Positions 44,867-54,293 are shown, counted from the first letter of the stretch. The stretch: DNA of 59,389 nucleotides from Pseudomonadota bacterium (GCA_029572955.1 JAKPQE010000181.1:1-59389); one strand, 5' to 3'. The notes: a model not told the origin generated them from the sequence alone. Numbers and translations are program-made.

Positions 44867-45448
44867 TCAGAGATAGGGCGGCGTGCAGGCGCTCACGACC
44901 TCGCAGGGCCGGTCGCCGGTATTGCGGAAACGGTGCGGCACGCGGCTGTCGAAGAGATAGGCGTCGCCGGCCTTCAGCAGGCGGACCTGATCGCCGACGG
45001 TCAGCTCGATCTCGCCGAGGATGACGACGCCGCCCTCGTGCGACATGTGCTCGAGCATCGTCGGTCCGGTGTCGGCGCCCGGCTCGTAGCGCTCGTGCAG
45101 GATCTGCAGGTTGTGGCTCCGCGCGTTGCCGACCTGGCGGAACGAGATGTCGCCGGCATCGAGGTCGGAGCCGTGGATTTTCGACAGCCGCGAGGTGAGG
45201 TCGACGAGCTCGCCCGGGGTGAAGAACACCTTGTCGCCGGCATCCTCCTCGGGCCCGAAAAAATCGGCCATGGTCATGGGGATGCCGCCCAGAATCTTGC
45301 GCAGGGAGGCGACCGACGGGCTCGAGCGGTTCTGCTCGACCATGGAAATCATGCCATGGGTGACGCCGGCGCGCTCGGCCAGCTGGCGCTGGGTCAGGGC
45401 CGCTGCCATGCGGACTTCGCGCAGTCTTTTGCCGACATCGAAATCCAT
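44867..45448 (-). CDS. XRE-cupin transcriptional regulator, PuuR-like
   Basis: About 193 residues: an N-terminal XRE helix-turn-helix (about residues 6-62, TQRQLAERAGVTHGMISMVEQ) and a C-terminal cupin (about 110-190, HMSHEGGVVILGEIELTVGD ... DSRVPHRFRN). PuuR in E. coli has this form and represses putrescine utilisation, released by putrescine. The start at 45448 follows GGGGGAGGATG; the frame is open upstream to 45556 but crosses the operators. It sits between the importer operon and the divergent aminotransferase gene and is the obvious controller of both. Confidence 0.92.
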   Translation of the reverse strand: MDFDVGKRLREVRMAAALTQRQLAERAGVTHGMISMVEQNRSSPSVASLRKILGGIPMTMADFFGPEEDAGDKVFFTPGELVDLTSRLSKIHGSDLDAGDISFRQVGNARSHNLQILHERYEPGADTGPTMLEHMSHEGGVVILGEIELTVGDQVRLLKAGDAYLFDSRVPHRFRNTGDRPCEVVSACTPPYL

Positions 45449-45469
45449 GTCATCCTCCCCCTTGTTGAC

Positions 45470-45494
45470 ATTCGATCGCAAAATTCGGTCGAAT
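45470..45494. promoter_or_regulatory. Second inverted repeat in regulator/aminotransferase gap
   Basis: ATTCGATCG and CGGTCGAAT form 9-bp arms with one mismatch around a 7-base centre (CAAAATT). It sits 22 bp before the regulator start and may be a second site or part of its promoter. Confidence 0.4.
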
Positions 45495-45521
45495 GCAATG
45501 GTCGGAAAAACCTGACCGTAT

Positions 45522-45539
45522 TGCTCAAAATATTGAGCA
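45522..45539. promoter_or_regulatory. Operator palindrome of the XRE-cupin regulator
   Basis: TGCTCAA and TTGAGCA are exact inverted repeats around AATA. The site lies between the divergent regulator and aminotransferase genes, 46 bp before the latter. Its core recurs before the ABC import operon. Confidence 0.7.
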
Positions 45540-45585
45540 GTGATACTGGATTCCATCCGTCGTTTTTCGGAAAAGGACCGCTCCG

Positions 45586-46875
45586 ATGACCGAAATTGCC
45601 AAGGAACTGAGGGCCGCCCAGGACAAGGCCGTGCCGCGCGGCGTCGCCACCAAGTCGATCTACGTCGCCAGGGCCGAGAATGCCGAGCTGTGGGATGCCG
45701 ACGGCAAGCGCTACATCGATTTCGCGGCCGGCATCGCGGTCGTCAACACCGGCCATCGCCATCCGGCGGTGACGGCGGCGGTCACCGAGCAGATCGGCGC
45801 CTTCACCCACACCTGCTTCCACGTCGCCCCCTACGAGGGCTACATCCGCCTCGCCGAGCGGCTGAACGAAGTGACGCCCGGCGCGCACCCGAAGAAGACG
45901 ATGTTCGTGACGACCGGCGCCGAAGCCGTCGAGAACGCCATCAAGGTCGCCCGCAACGCCACCGGCCGCACGGCGATCGTCGCCTTCAACGGCGCCTTCC
46001 ACGGCCGCACCATGATGGGCATGGCGCTGACCGGCAAGGTGGTGCCCTACAAGAAGGGCTTCGGTCCGTTCCCGGCCGAGATCTACCACGCGCCGTTCCC
46101 CAAGGCGTTCTACGGCATCTCCGTCGAGGAAGCGGTCGCCGGCCTCGAGCAGCTTTTCGCCTCGGACGTCGATCCGGGCCGCGTTGCGGCGGTGATCGTC
46201 GAGCCGGTGCAGGGCGAGGGCGGCTTCTATCCGGCGCCGGCCGAGTTCCTGAGGGCGCTCCGGGCGCTCTGCGACCGCCACGGCATGCTGCTGATCGCCG
46301 ACGAGATCCAGACCGGCATCGCGCGGACCGGCAAGATGTTCGCGGTCGAGCATGCCGGCGTCGTGCCCGACATCATCACCATGGCCAAGGGCCTCGGCGG
46401 CGGCTTCCCCTTCGCGGCGGTGACCGGCCGGGCCGAGATCATGGACGCGGCCGAGCCCGGCGGCCTCGGCGGCACCTATGGCGGCAGCCCGATCGGCATC
46501 GCGGCGGCCCATGCGGTGCTCGACGTCGTCGAGGCGGAGAACCTTTGCGGCCGTTCGGTCGATCTCGGCCTGATGTTCCGCGAGAGGCTCGAGGCGCTGG
46601 CCCAGCGCAACGAGTTCTCGGCGATCGGCGAGGTGCGCGGCCTCGGCGCGATGGTCGCCTTCGAGCTCGTCAAGGACCGGGTCAGCAAGACGCCGGATGC
46701 GGCGCTCACCGCCGCGGTGGTCGCCAAGGCGCAGGAGAAGGGCCTCATCCTCCTGTCCTGCGGCACCGGCGCCAACGTCATCCGCCTGCTGCCGCCGCTG
46801 ACCATTCCGATGGAGCAGGCGCGCGAGGGGCTCGATATCCTCGAAAGTGCACTTGCCGAGGCGGTCGGCGTCTGA
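45586..46875 (+). CDS. gabT: 4-aminobutyrate/5-aminovalerate aminotransferase
   Basis: About 429 residues, class-III PLP aminotransferase of the GABA-T group. The PLP lysine is Lys268 (DIITMAKGLGGGFP); other motifs are FVTTGAEAVENAIKVARNATGR, FNGAFHGRTMMGMALTGK and LIADEIQTGIARTGK. It moves the amino group of GABA or 5-aminovalerate to 2-oxoglutarate. Which of the two cannot be told from the sequence, but glutaryl-CoA dehydrogenase encoded next favours 5-aminovalerate. AAGGA precedes the ATG. Confidence 0.92.
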   Translation: MTEIAKELRAAQDKAVPRGVATKSIYVARAENAELWDADGKRYIDFAAGIAVVNTGHRHPAVTAAVTEQIGAFTHTCFHVAPYEGYIRLAERLNEVTPGAHPKKTMFVTTGAEAVENAIKVARNATGRTAIVAFNGAFHGRTMMGMALTGKVVPYKKGFGPFPAEIYHAPFPKAFYGISVEEAVAGLEQLFASDVDPGRVAAVIVEPVQGEGGFYPAPAEFLRALRALCDRHGMLLIADEIQTGIARTGKMFAVEHAGVVPDIITMAKGLGGGFPFAAVTGRAEIMDAAEPGGLGGTYGGSPIGIAAAHAVLDVVEAENLCGRSVDLGLMFRERLEALAQRNEFSAIGEVRGLGAMVAFELVKDRVSKTPDAALTAAVVAKAQEKGLILLSCGTGANVIRLLPPLTIPMEQAREGLDILESALAEAVGV

Positions 46876-46992
46876 CCACCATAGGGCAGTTCCAACAGGA
46901 GGGGTCGGCCGCCGCCGAGCGGCCGCCCCGATCGCATCGAATGCCGGCGATACGCCCGGACAGGCGCGCCCGGCAGCAAGCGGAGTGACGAG

Positions 46993-48198
46993 ATGGCCGA
47001 GGGCAGTTCCGGCAAGCCGATGGCGGCGTTCAAGTGGGAGGATCCGTTCCTCTTCGAGGACCAGCTCGAGGAGGACGAGCGGCTGGTGCGCGACGCCGCG
47101 CGCGACTATGCCGAGGACAAGCTGAAGCCGCGCGTCATCGAGGCCTACCGGACGGAAAAGACCGATCCGGCGATCTTTGCCGAGATGGGCGGGCTCGGCC
47201 TGCTCGGCCCGACCATTCCGGAGACTTACGGCGGCGCCGGCGCGAGCTATGTCGTCTACGGCCTCATCGCGCGCGAGATCGAGCGGGTCGATTCCGGCTA
47301 TCGCTCGATGATGAGCGTGCAATCGTCGCTCGTCATGTATCCGATCCATGCCTATGGCAGCGAAGCGCAGCGCATGAAGTATCTGCCCAAGCTCGCCAGC
47401 GGCGAGTGGATCGGCTGCTTCGGCCTCACCGAGCCCGATGTCGGCTCCGATCCCGGCGGCATGCGCACCCGGGCCGAGAAGGTCGCCGACGGCTATCGGC
47501 TGACCGGCTCGAAGATGTGGATCTCGAACGCGCCGATCGCCGACGTCTTCGTCGTGTGGGCGAAGTCGGCGGCCCATGACGGCCAGATCCGCGGCTTCAT
47601 CCTCGAAAAGGGCATGGCCGGGCTCACCGCGCCGAAGATCGAGGGCAAGCTCTCCCTGCGCGCCTCGATCACCGGCGAGATCGTGATGGACGGCGTCGTC
47701 GTGCCGGAGGAAAACCTCCTGCCGAACGTTTCCGGCCTCAAGGGTCCGTTCGGCTGCCTCAACCGGGCGCGCTACGGCATTTCCTGGGGCGTGCTCGGCG
47801 CGGCGGAATTCTGCTGGCATGCGGCGCGGCAGTACACGCTAGACCGCAAGCAGTTCGGCCGGCCGCTCGCCCAGAACCAGCTCATCCAGAAGAAGCTCGC
47901 CGACATGCAGACCGAGATCACCCTCGGCCTGCAGGCCTCGCTCCGGGTCGGGCGCATGCTCGACAACGGCACGGCGGCGCCCGAGGCGATCAGCCTCGTC
48001 AAGCGCAACAATTGCGGCAAGGCCCTCGACATCGCCCGCATGGCCCGCGACATGCACGGCGGCAACGGCATCTCCGAGGAATTCCAGGTGATGCGCCACA
48101 TGGCGAACCTCGAGACGGTCAACACCTACGAGGGTACGCACGACGTCCATGCGCTGATCCTCGGGCGGGCGCAGACCGGGCTGCAGGCCTTCTTCTGA
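46993..48198 (+). CDS. gcdH: Glutaryl-CoA dehydrogenase
   Basis: About 401 residues of the acyl-CoA dehydrogenase family. GCDH-specific features are [38 protein letters not shown] and the C-terminal [20 protein letters not shown] containing catalytic Glu380. The flavoenzyme oxidises and decarboxylates glutaryl-CoA to crotonyl-CoA in lysine, tryptophan and glutarate breakdown. It is followed by a small membrane protein and a CoA-transferase that could supply its substrate. Confidence 0.95.
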   Translation: MAEGSSGKPMAAFKWEDPFLFEDQLEEDERLVRDAARDYAEDKLKPRVIEAYRTEKTDPAIFAEMGGLGLLGPTIPETYGGAGASYVVYGLIAREIERVDSGYRSMMSVQSSLVMYPIHAYGSEAQRMKYLPKLASGEWIGCFGLTEPDVGSDPGGMRTRAEKVADGYRLTGSKMWISNAPIADVFVVWAKSAAHDGQIRGFILEKGMAGLTAPKIEGKLSLRASITGEIVMDGVVVPEENLLPNVSGLKGPFGCLNRARYGISWGVLGAAEFCWHAARQYTLDRKQFGRPLAQNQLIQKKLADMQTEITLGLQASLRVGRMLDNGTAAPEAISLVKRNNCGKALDIARMARDMHGGNGISEEFQVMRHMANLETVNTYEGTHDVHALILGRAQTGLQAFF

Positions 48199-48220
48199 TC
48201 GGCAGGCGGCGGAGGCGGCG

Positions 48221-48622
48221 ATGTCGGCGGCGGTACGAGCAGGCATCGCCTATTTCGCGGCGGCCTTCGCAGCCGGTTTCGCGCTCGGCACGGTGCGGGT
48301 GCTCCTCGTCGAGCCGGTGTTCGGCGAACTCCCGGCCGTCGTTGCCGAAACGCCGCTGATGCTGGCGGTCTCGTTCGTCCTCGCCCGGTGGCTGGTGCTG
48401 CGCTACGCCGTGGCGGCGACCATCGGTGCCCGGCTGGCGATGGGCGGCCTTGCCCTGGCGCTGCTGCTCCTTGCCGAGGCGGGCGTCGGCATCGGCCTCC
48501 TCGGCCAGACCCTGCTGGAGCATCTTTCCGGCTATCTTGGGACGCGCGGCGCGGTTACGCTTTGCGGCCAGGGCCTCTTCGGGCTGATGCCGCTCCTCCT
48601 TCTCCTGCGGACACGGACATGA
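48221..48622 (+). CDS. Small four-helix membrane protein, unrecognised
   Basis: About 133 residues with four likely membrane helices and a pattern [27 protein letters not shown] between helices one and two. I recognise no named family with certainty. It has a ribosome site (GGAGGCGGCG) and overlaps the next gene by 4 bp, so it is a real co-transcribed gene in the gcdH-CoA-transferase unit. A role in glutarate metabolism is not implied by the sequence. Confidence 0.75.
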   Translation: MSAAVRAGIAYFAAAFAAGFALGTVRVLLVEPVFGELPAVVAETPLMLAVSFVLARWLVLRYAVAATIGARLAMGGLALALLLLAEAGVGIGLLGQTLLEHLSGYLGTRGAVTLCGQGLFGLMPLLLLLRTRT

Positions 48623-49827
48623 CGAAACCGCTCGCCGGCCTCAAGGTCGTGGAACTCGCCCGCATTCTCGCCGGCCCCTGGGCCGGCCAGGCGCTCGCCG
48701 ATCTCGGCGCCGAGGTCGTCAAGGTCGAGCGACCGGGCGCCGGCGACGACACGCGCGGCTGGGGCCCGCCCTTCGTCGCCGCCCCGGAAGGGGCGCGGGC
48801 GGACGCCGCCTATTTCCATTCCTGCAATCGCGGCAAGCGCTCGATCGCCGTCGACTTCGAGACCGAGGCCGGCCGCGCGGTGGTGCTGCGGCTCGTCGCG
48901 GAGGCCGACGTCGTCATCGAGAACTTCAAGACCGGCGGCCTTGCCAAATACGGCCTCGACTACGACAGCCTCGCCACGCTCAACCCGCGCCTCGTCTATT
49001 GCTCGATCACCGGGTTCGGCCAGACCGGTCCCTATGCCGCGCGCCCCGGCTACGACTTCATGATCCAGGGCATGGGCGGCATCATGGACCTCACCGGCGA
49101 GCCGGGCGGGGCGCCGATGAAGGTCGGCGTCGCCTTCGCCGACATCTTCACCGGGCTCTACGCGGTGATCGGCATCGAGGCGGCGCTGATGCGCCGGGCC
49201 GTCACCGGCCGGGGCGGCCAGGTCGACATGGCGCTTCTCGACGTCCAGGTCGGCGTGCTCGCCAACCAGGCGCTCAACTATCTCGTCTCGGGCACGGCGC
49301 CGAAGCGCATGGGCAATTCGCACCCGAACATCGTGCCCTACAAGGTCTATCCGGCCGCCGACGGCCATCTCATCATCGCGTCGGGCAACGAGCGGCAGTG
49401 GCGCGACATCTGCGCGATCCTCGGCCTTGCCGGGCTCGCCGACGACGCGCGCTTTTCGACCAACGCGCTCCGGGTGAAGAACCGCGATGCGCTGGAGCCG
49501 CTTCTCGACGAGAAGACGCGGACCTTCACGCGCGACGACCTCCTTGCCCGGCTCGAGGCGGCGAAAGTGCCGGCCGGGCCGATCAACAGCGTCGCCGACG
49601 TCTTCACCGACCCGCAGGTCATCGCCCGGCGGATGCGGATCGACCTTGCCGACGGCGAGGGCGGCGTGGTGCCGACGGTGCGCTCGCCGATCGTCCTCGA
49701 CGGCGAGCCGGCGGTCGCCGGGACCGCCGCGCCGCGCCTCGGCGCCGACACCGACGCGGTGCTCGGCGAACTCGGCTATTCGGCGGCGGAGATCACGGCC
49801 CTGCGGGACGCGGGGGTCGTCGGGTAG
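48619..49827 (+). CDS. CaiB/BaiF family CoA-transferase
   Basis: About 402 residues. Family landmarks: LKVVELARILAGPWAGQALADLGAEVVKVE at the start, VIENFKTGG, and FADIFTGLYAVIG, in which the Asp is the catalytic residue of class III CoA-transferases. The position two genes after gcdH makes a succinyl-CoA:glutarate CoA-transferase (the SUGCT type) the best guess. It would activate glutarate for GcdH. Start overlaps the preceding stop by 4 bp. Confidence 0.92.
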   Translation: MTKPLAGLKVVELARILAGPWAGQALADLGAEVVKVERPGAGDDTRGWGPPFVAAPEGARADAAYFHSCNRGKRSIAVDFETEAGRAVVLRLVAEADVVIENFKTGGLAKYGLDYDSLATLNPRLVYCSITGFGQTGPYAARPGYDFMIQGMGGIMDLTGEPGGAPMKVGVAFADIFTGLYAVIGIEAALMRRAVTGRGGQVDMALLDVQVGVLANQALNYLVSGTAPKRMGNSHPNIVPYKVYPAADGHLIIASGNERQWRDICAILGLAGLADDARFSTNALRVKNRDALEPLLDEKTRTFTRDDLLARLEAAKVPAGPINSVADVFTDPQVIARRMRIDLADGEGGVVPTVRSPIVLDGEPAVAGTAAPRLGADTDAVLGELGYSAAEITALRDAGVVG

Positions 49828-49905
49828 CGGGCGTTCGGCGGCAGTTTCAGGGCGCCTCGGTTTTCGGGTGTGGCGTCTGGTTGGGGGCGGCCTGCCACCC
49901 GCCAT

Positions 49906-50625
49906 CTACAACCCGACCCGCCAGACATGGCCATTCACGGGGTCGCGAACGAGGTCAACGCGGACACCGTCCCAATGGTAGTCCAAGTGCCGGCCCTGCC
50001 GGACGCGGCTCGCGACGTCGGGCCAGAACAGACCGGCGCATTCCCCGTCATCGTGGCGCACGCTCGGATAGACCACGCCGGATGATCCATTTGCGCGCAG
50101 GTCACGACCGAGCGCCTGCGGTGCACGATAGTCGTCTCCGTCCCGCAGGGCGGCGAAACCGCGATCGCTGCCGCGGACATCGTGCAGTGCTGTTTCAACG
50201 TCGAGCAGGAGTTCGCGGAACTGGGAGGTCCAGCCCGCGGCTTCGGCGGTCGCCGACATGAAGCGGGCATGATGGTGGATTGTCTCGAAAACCGCCGTCT
50301 GGAAGCCTCTGGCGGCATAGAGCACGCCGAAAGTGCCGTCGGAAAAGCGACTTGGCCGGTCGGTCGAGACATGGGTGAAGGGCGCCATCAGATAGGATGC
50401 GCCGGGACCGGAAACCCGCCGCTCCGGCGGGACGAGGTCGAGATTGCCGATCGATTCCATCAGTCGCGGGTTGGTCTTCATTTCGGCGGAGATCAGCAGA
50501 GGCCAGTCGGCCGGATCGGCGATATCCTCGAAAAGGTCGATCGGCGGAAAGAGACTGCGGATGATGCGCACCGCCCCCTGCCAGTCGACAGGGTTCGACG
50601 GGATGGAGGCGTGTCCGGTGCTCAC
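49906..50625 (-). CDS. RES-domain toxin
   Basis: About 239 residues with a RES domain in the C-terminal two thirds: SRFSDGTFGVLYAARGFQTAVFET supplies the Arg and Glu and SSGVVYPSVRHD supplies the Ser of the name. RES toxins (ParT/MbcT type) act as ADP-ribosyltransferases or NAD+ phosphorylases that deplete NAD+. It begins inside the end of the antitoxin gene (4-bp overlap), as usual for these pairs. The stop lies 78 bp from the convergent CoA-transferase gene. Confidence 0.92.
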   Translation of the reverse strand: MSTGHASIPSNPVDWQGAVRIIRSLFPPIDLFEDIADPADWPLLISAEMKTNPRLMESIGNLDLVPPERRVSGPGASYLMAPFTHVSTDRPSRFSDGTFGVLYAARGFQTAVFETIHHHARFMSATAEAAGWTSQFRELLLDVETALHDVRGSDRGFAALRDGDDYRAPQALGRDLRANGSSGVVYPSVRHDDGECAGLFWPDVASRVRQGRHLDYHWDGVRVDLVRDPVNGHVWRVGL

Positions 50626-51035
50626 CAGAGGCCGCGCTCGGCATCGAGCGCCCGGCGCGCGCGCATCAGGTCGGACAGCTCGCCGCCCAGCATGATTTCG
50701 AGCGCCGACTTGCCGCCGAACATCGCGTTGGGTTTTCTGACCCAGTCATACGCGCGCTGCGGCTCACGGAATATGATGCGCAGCGCCTTGTGGATGCCCA
50801 TCAGGTTGGACAGTCGCGCCTTGCAGTCGCGCCCCATGCGCTGCGGCGTGCCGGCCTTCCAGCGCGCATAGGTTCGGACCGGCATGTCGAGCAGAATGGC
50901 GGCCTCGCCATCCGTGACGCCCCACAGACGGAACAGGTTGACCACGGCACGAAACATCGCCGCAGCCTCGTCATCCGTGATCGGCTCGGCGACGAAGGCG
51001 TCCGGGGGCGATGTGACAAGGTATAGCTGGGTCAT
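50622..51035 (-). CDS. Xre/MbcA/ParS-like antitoxin
   Basis: About 137 residues: an N-terminal helical DNA-binding part (EAAILLDMPVRTYARWKAG) and a C-terminal Xre-MbcA-ParS toxin-binding domain ending with RKPNAMFGGKSALEIMLGGEL, in which P-N-x-x-F-G-G-K-S-A-L-E is the diagnostic block. It neutralises the RES toxin encoded next and probably represses the pair. Start 51035 follows AAAGGACAACCC. Confidence 0.92.
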   Translation of the reverse strand: MTQLYLVTSPPDAFVAEPITDDEAAAMFRAVVNLFRLWGVTDGEAAILLDMPVRTYARWKAGTPQRMGRDCKARLSNLMGIHKALRIIFREPQRAYDWVRKPNAMFGGKSALEIMLGGELSDLMRARRALDAERGLW

Positions 51036-51336
51036 GGGTTGTCCTTTATGGCGTAATTTATTTTGTTTCAGGCCATATGGCAATATCTGCTCGGAATGCC
51101 CCGAGGGCGGGAAAACGGGCGAAATGCGCCTCTCGCAGGACGCAGGGGCGCTTTTCGGTCGGCCTCGACGGCGTTTTCGAACCGGTGGGCAGGCCATCAG
51201 CGGCGGCGAGTCCGGACCGGTCGGTGTCGCCGGGCGCTGACGGCGACGGCAAGACCGAAAAGCCTGCGCCGGTCACAGTCGCTGCCAAACGCAGTTCTGC
51301 ATGGCTCGCGGCTCAGGCGTTTGGGCCGCCTCGCCC
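51036..51336. other. Gene-free stretch upstream of toxin-antitoxin pair
   Basis: This 301-base gap lies between the antitoxin start and the beta-CASP gene's end. The first 50 bases are AT-rich (GGCGTAATTTATTTTGTTTCAGG) and likely the antitoxin promoter. The rest is GC-rich without a recognisable gene or hairpin. Confidence 0.4.
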
Positions 51337-52923
51337 TTATTCCTCTTCCAGTGCCCGTCGAATGCGCCGGATGACGACGTCGCGGGCGCGGTCGTCGGCG
51401 GCCTCGTCGAGGCGGTCGCTGATGTCGAGGATGAGCTTGGAGAGGTCGTTGTGCCAGTCGAGGCGGGCGACCATTTCCGGCTTGATGCGGCGCTGGGCCT
51501 CGAGGTTGAGCGGTTTCGGCCCGTCCGGCCGCAGCGCGAAGGCGTCGTCGATCACCGGGCGCAGGACCTCCAGGCTTTCCGGCAGCACGCGCGCCAGGCG
51601 CCGCTCGAGGGCGAGCTGGGCGTTCTCCTCGCCGTGGACGAGGAAGACGCCCCTGGCGATCGGCTGGCGCGCGGCGATCCATTCGGCGAGCTCGCGGCCG
51701 TCGGCATGGCCGGAATAGTCGTCGATCTCGCGAATGCGGGCGGCGACCTTGATCTCCTCGCCCTGGATGCGCACGGTCCGCTCGCCCTGGAGCAGCAGGC
51801 GGCCGAGCGTGCCCTCGGCCTGGTAGCCGACCATCAGCACGGTGGCGTCGTGGCGATAGAGCCAGCGCTTCAGGTGATGGCGGATGCGGCCGGCCTCGCA
51901 CATGCCGCTCGCCGACAGGATGATCTTGAAGCCGTCGACCCCGGCGATCGCCTTCGATTCCTCGACCGTCTCGGCAAAGCGCAGGTGTTTGGAATGCAGC
52001 GCCTTCATGAAATCGTGGCCGTCCTCGAGATGGGCGGCGTTGGCGGCGAAGACCCGGGTGGCGCGGATGGCGAGCGGCGAATCGACGAAGATCGAGGCCT
52101 CGGGGATCGCGCCGGTCTGCATCAGCTCGACGATGTCGAGGATCAGTTCCTGGGTGCGCTCGACGGCGAAGGCCGGGATGAGCAGCGCGCCCTCGGCGTT
52201 GTAGGCATCGCGGATCTCGGCGGCGAGATGCTCGCGCCGGCCGGCGGCGTCGGTGATCGGCCGGTCGGTGTCGCCATAGGTCGATTCGCAGACGACGTAG
52301 TCGAAGCCGGCCGGTGCGTCGGGGTCGGGATGGAGCAGCTTGTCGTCGGGGCCGATATCGCCGGAAAAGAGCAGGCGGAGCGGCGTGCCGTCGTTCTCGG
52401 CGATCTCCATCTCGACCGAGGCCGAGCCGAGGATGTGGCCGGCGTTCCAGAAGCGGGCGCGAATGCCCGGCACCGGCTCGAACCAGGTGTCGTAGTCCAT
52501 CAGGCGGAACTGGTTGAGGGCCGCGATGGCATCGGCGGCGGTGTAGATCGGCACGACCTCGTCGCGGCCGCGCTGGCGATTGCGCCGGTTGAGAAGCTCG
52601 ACCTCGAATTCCTGGATGTGGCCGCTGTCGGGCAGCATGATCGCGCAAAGATCGATGGTGCCGCGCGTCGCGGCGATGCGGCCCTTGAAACCGGCCTTGC
52701 AGAGCTTCGGCAGGAGGCCGGAGTGGTCGATATGGGCGTGGGTCAGGATGACCGCGTCGATCTTGCGCGGATCGAACGGAAAATCGCGATAGTTCAGGGC
52801 TTTCATGGTCTTGGAGCCCTGGTACATGCCGCAATCGACGAGCAGGCGGGCGCCGCCCGCTTCGACGAGGTGGCAGGAGCCGGTCACCGTGCGGGCGGCG
52901 CCGTGGAACTTGAGAACGGTCAT
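51337..52923 (-). CDS. Beta-CASP metallo-beta-lactamase RNA nuclease
   Basis: About 528 residues. The MBL signature THAHIDHSG provides the His/Asp zinc ligands, followed by FWNAGHILGSASVEM, LFSGDIG and the beta-CASP insertion with VVCESTYGD; SASGMCEAGRI, DDYSGHAD and FLVHGE complete the motifs. This is the CPSF/YSH1-like family present in bacteria, acting as an endo- or exonuclease on RNA. The product may be involved in RNA turnover. It is separate from its neighbours in transcription. Confidence 0.92.
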   Translation of the reverse strand: MTVLKFHGAARTVTGSCHLVEAGGARLLVDCGMYQGSKTMKALNYRDFPFDPRKIDAVILTHAHIDHSGLLPKLCKAGFKGRIAATRGTIDLCAIMLPDSGHIQEFEVELLNRRNRQRGRDEVVPIYTAADAIAALNQFRLMDYDTWFEPVPGIRARFWNAGHILGSASVEMEIAENDGTPLRLLFSGDIGPDDKLLHPDPDAPAGFDYVVCESTYGDTDRPITDAAGRREHLAAEIRDAYNAEGALLIPAFAVERTQELILDIVELMQTGAIPEASIFVDSPLAIRATRVFAANAAHLEDGHDFMKALHSKHLRFAETVEESKAIAGVDGFKIILSASGMCEAGRIRHHLKRWLYRHDATVLMVGYQAEGTLGRLLLQGERTVRIQGEEIKVAARIREIDDYSGHADGRELAEWIAARQPIARGVFLVHGEENAQLALERRLARVLPESLEVLRPVIDDAFALRPDGPKPLNLEAQRRIKPEMVARLDWHNDLSKLILDISDRLDEAADDRARDVVIRRIRRALEEE

Positions 52924-53118
52924 CTCGGCCTCGCTTTGTCGTCGTTGCTTCCAGTGAAGCGCCGATCGTCCCGGCGGGTCAAGGCGACAACGCGTGCCGG
53001 CGGGGTGCGGGTTTCGACCCGTTTCGCGCTTGATCGGGGCGGCGGGGCCAAGTACCCATGAACGGTTGCGCGCGGCGGCCGAATCCGGTTGCCGGCAAGT
53101 CAGCCAGGTGGGGGCCGC

Positions 53119-54033
53119 ATGCCGCTCGATTTCGTCGTTCTCGATGTCTTCACCGACCAGCCGCTGGCCGGCAATCCGCTGGCGGTCGTGCTCGGCGCCG
53201 ACGATCTCGATGGCGGGCGCATGCTGGCGATCGCCCGCGAGTTCAATCTCTCCGAGACGGTGTTCGTCCTGAAGCCGCGCAACCCGGCCCATTCGGCGCG
53301 GATCCGCATCTTCACGCCGGCCGGCGAGGTGCCGTTCGCCGGCCATCCGACCGTCGGCACGGCGATCCTGCTCGCCCAGCACCGCGTCGGCACCAGCCCC
53401 GAGCAGGAGCAGGACGTCATCGTCGTCATGGAGGAGGAGATCGGCATCGTGCGCTGCGGCGTCGTCCTCTCGCCGGGCGGCAAGGCCTTCGCCGAGTTCG
53501 ACGTGCCCAAGGTCGCGACCTCGGCCGGGCCGGCCGGCGACAAGGACATGATCGCGGCCGCCCTCGGACTGACGCGGGCCGAACTCGGCTTCGAGAACCA
53601 CAAGCCGTGCCGGTTCGATGCCGGCCTCGCCTTCACCTTCGTGCCGGTGCACGACCTCGAGGCGATGGCCAAGATCCGCCTCGAGCGTTCGATCTGGCAC
53701 GATGCCTTCCCCGGCGACGAACGGGCGCTGGTGCTCGCCTATTGCCGCGAGACGCTGCATCACGACACGCATTTCCACGCCCGCATGTTCGGCCCGCTCG
53801 TCGGCATCGACGAGGACCCGGCGACGGGCTCGGCGGCGGCGGCCTTCGCCGGGGTCGTCCGCAAGTTCGACGAGCCGCGCGACGGCACGCATCGGGTGCG
53901 CCTCGAGCAGGGCATCGAGATGGGCCGGCCGAGCATCATCGACCTCGAATTCGACATCGAGGGTGCCAAGCTGCGCTCGGTGCGGATCGGCGGCGGCGCC
54001 GTCCGCGTCTCGGAAGGCGTGCTGACGGTCTGA
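53119..54033 (+). CDS. PhzF-family isomerase-like protein
   Basis: About 304 residues with the diaminopimelate-epimerase-like double fold of the PhzF/YddE family: FVVLDVFTDQPLAGNPLAVV at the start, catalytic Glu46 in NLSETVFV, FTPAGEVPFAGHPTVGTA, and IDEDPATGSAAAAF near the end. No other phenazine genes are present, so it is a PhzF-like protein of unknown substrate. The ATG at 53119 has GTGGGGG upstream. Confidence 0.9.
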   Translation: MPLDFVVLDVFTDQPLAGNPLAVVLGADDLDGGRMLAIAREFNLSETVFVLKPRNPAHSARIRIFTPAGEVPFAGHPTVGTAILLAQHRVGTSPEQEQDVIVVMEEEIGIVRCGVVLSPGGKAFAEFDVPKVATSAGPAGDKDMIAAALGLTRAELGFENHKPCRFDAGLAFTFVPVHDLEAMAKIRLERSIWHDAFPGDERALVLAYCRETLHHDTHFHARMFGPLVGIDEDPATGSAAAAFAGVVRKFDEPRDGTHRVRLEQGIEMGRPSIIDLEFDIEGAKLRSVRIGGGAVRVSEGVLTV

Positions 54034-54182
54034 GGGGCGGCGATGGCGCCGTGCCATTGCCGACTTGCCATCAGGCCCTAGATGCGGCTATGAAAGGCGC
54101 CGGTCCGCCACGTTAACCTTTCCTTAAGGGCGGCAGCGGACCTTCGAGCAGACAGACGAGCCAAAGGGCAAAGAGCCGAACG

Positions 54183-54293
54183 ATGATCACGTCCGCGACC
54201 ATGGACGGCAAGATCTCGACCGACGCGCAGGGCGCGGCGGCGGCCAGCTGCATGCTCCTTTCCGGCCTGATCCTTCTCCTTAGGTGCCCCTGA
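54183..54293 (+). CDS. leuL: leu leader peptide (attenuator)
   Basis: A 36-codon reading frame begins ATG ATC ACG and ends CTC CTT TCC GGC CTG ATC CTT CTC CTT AGG TGC CCC TGA, with six Leu codons and an Ile in ten codons just before the stop. It lies 114 bp upstream of leuA. Leucine-rich leader peptides of this kind control leuA by ribosome stalling in alphaproteobacteria. The leader's own stop overlaps the first arm of a hairpin. Confidence 0.85.
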   Translation: MITSATMDGKISTDAQGAAAASCMLLSGLILLLRCP

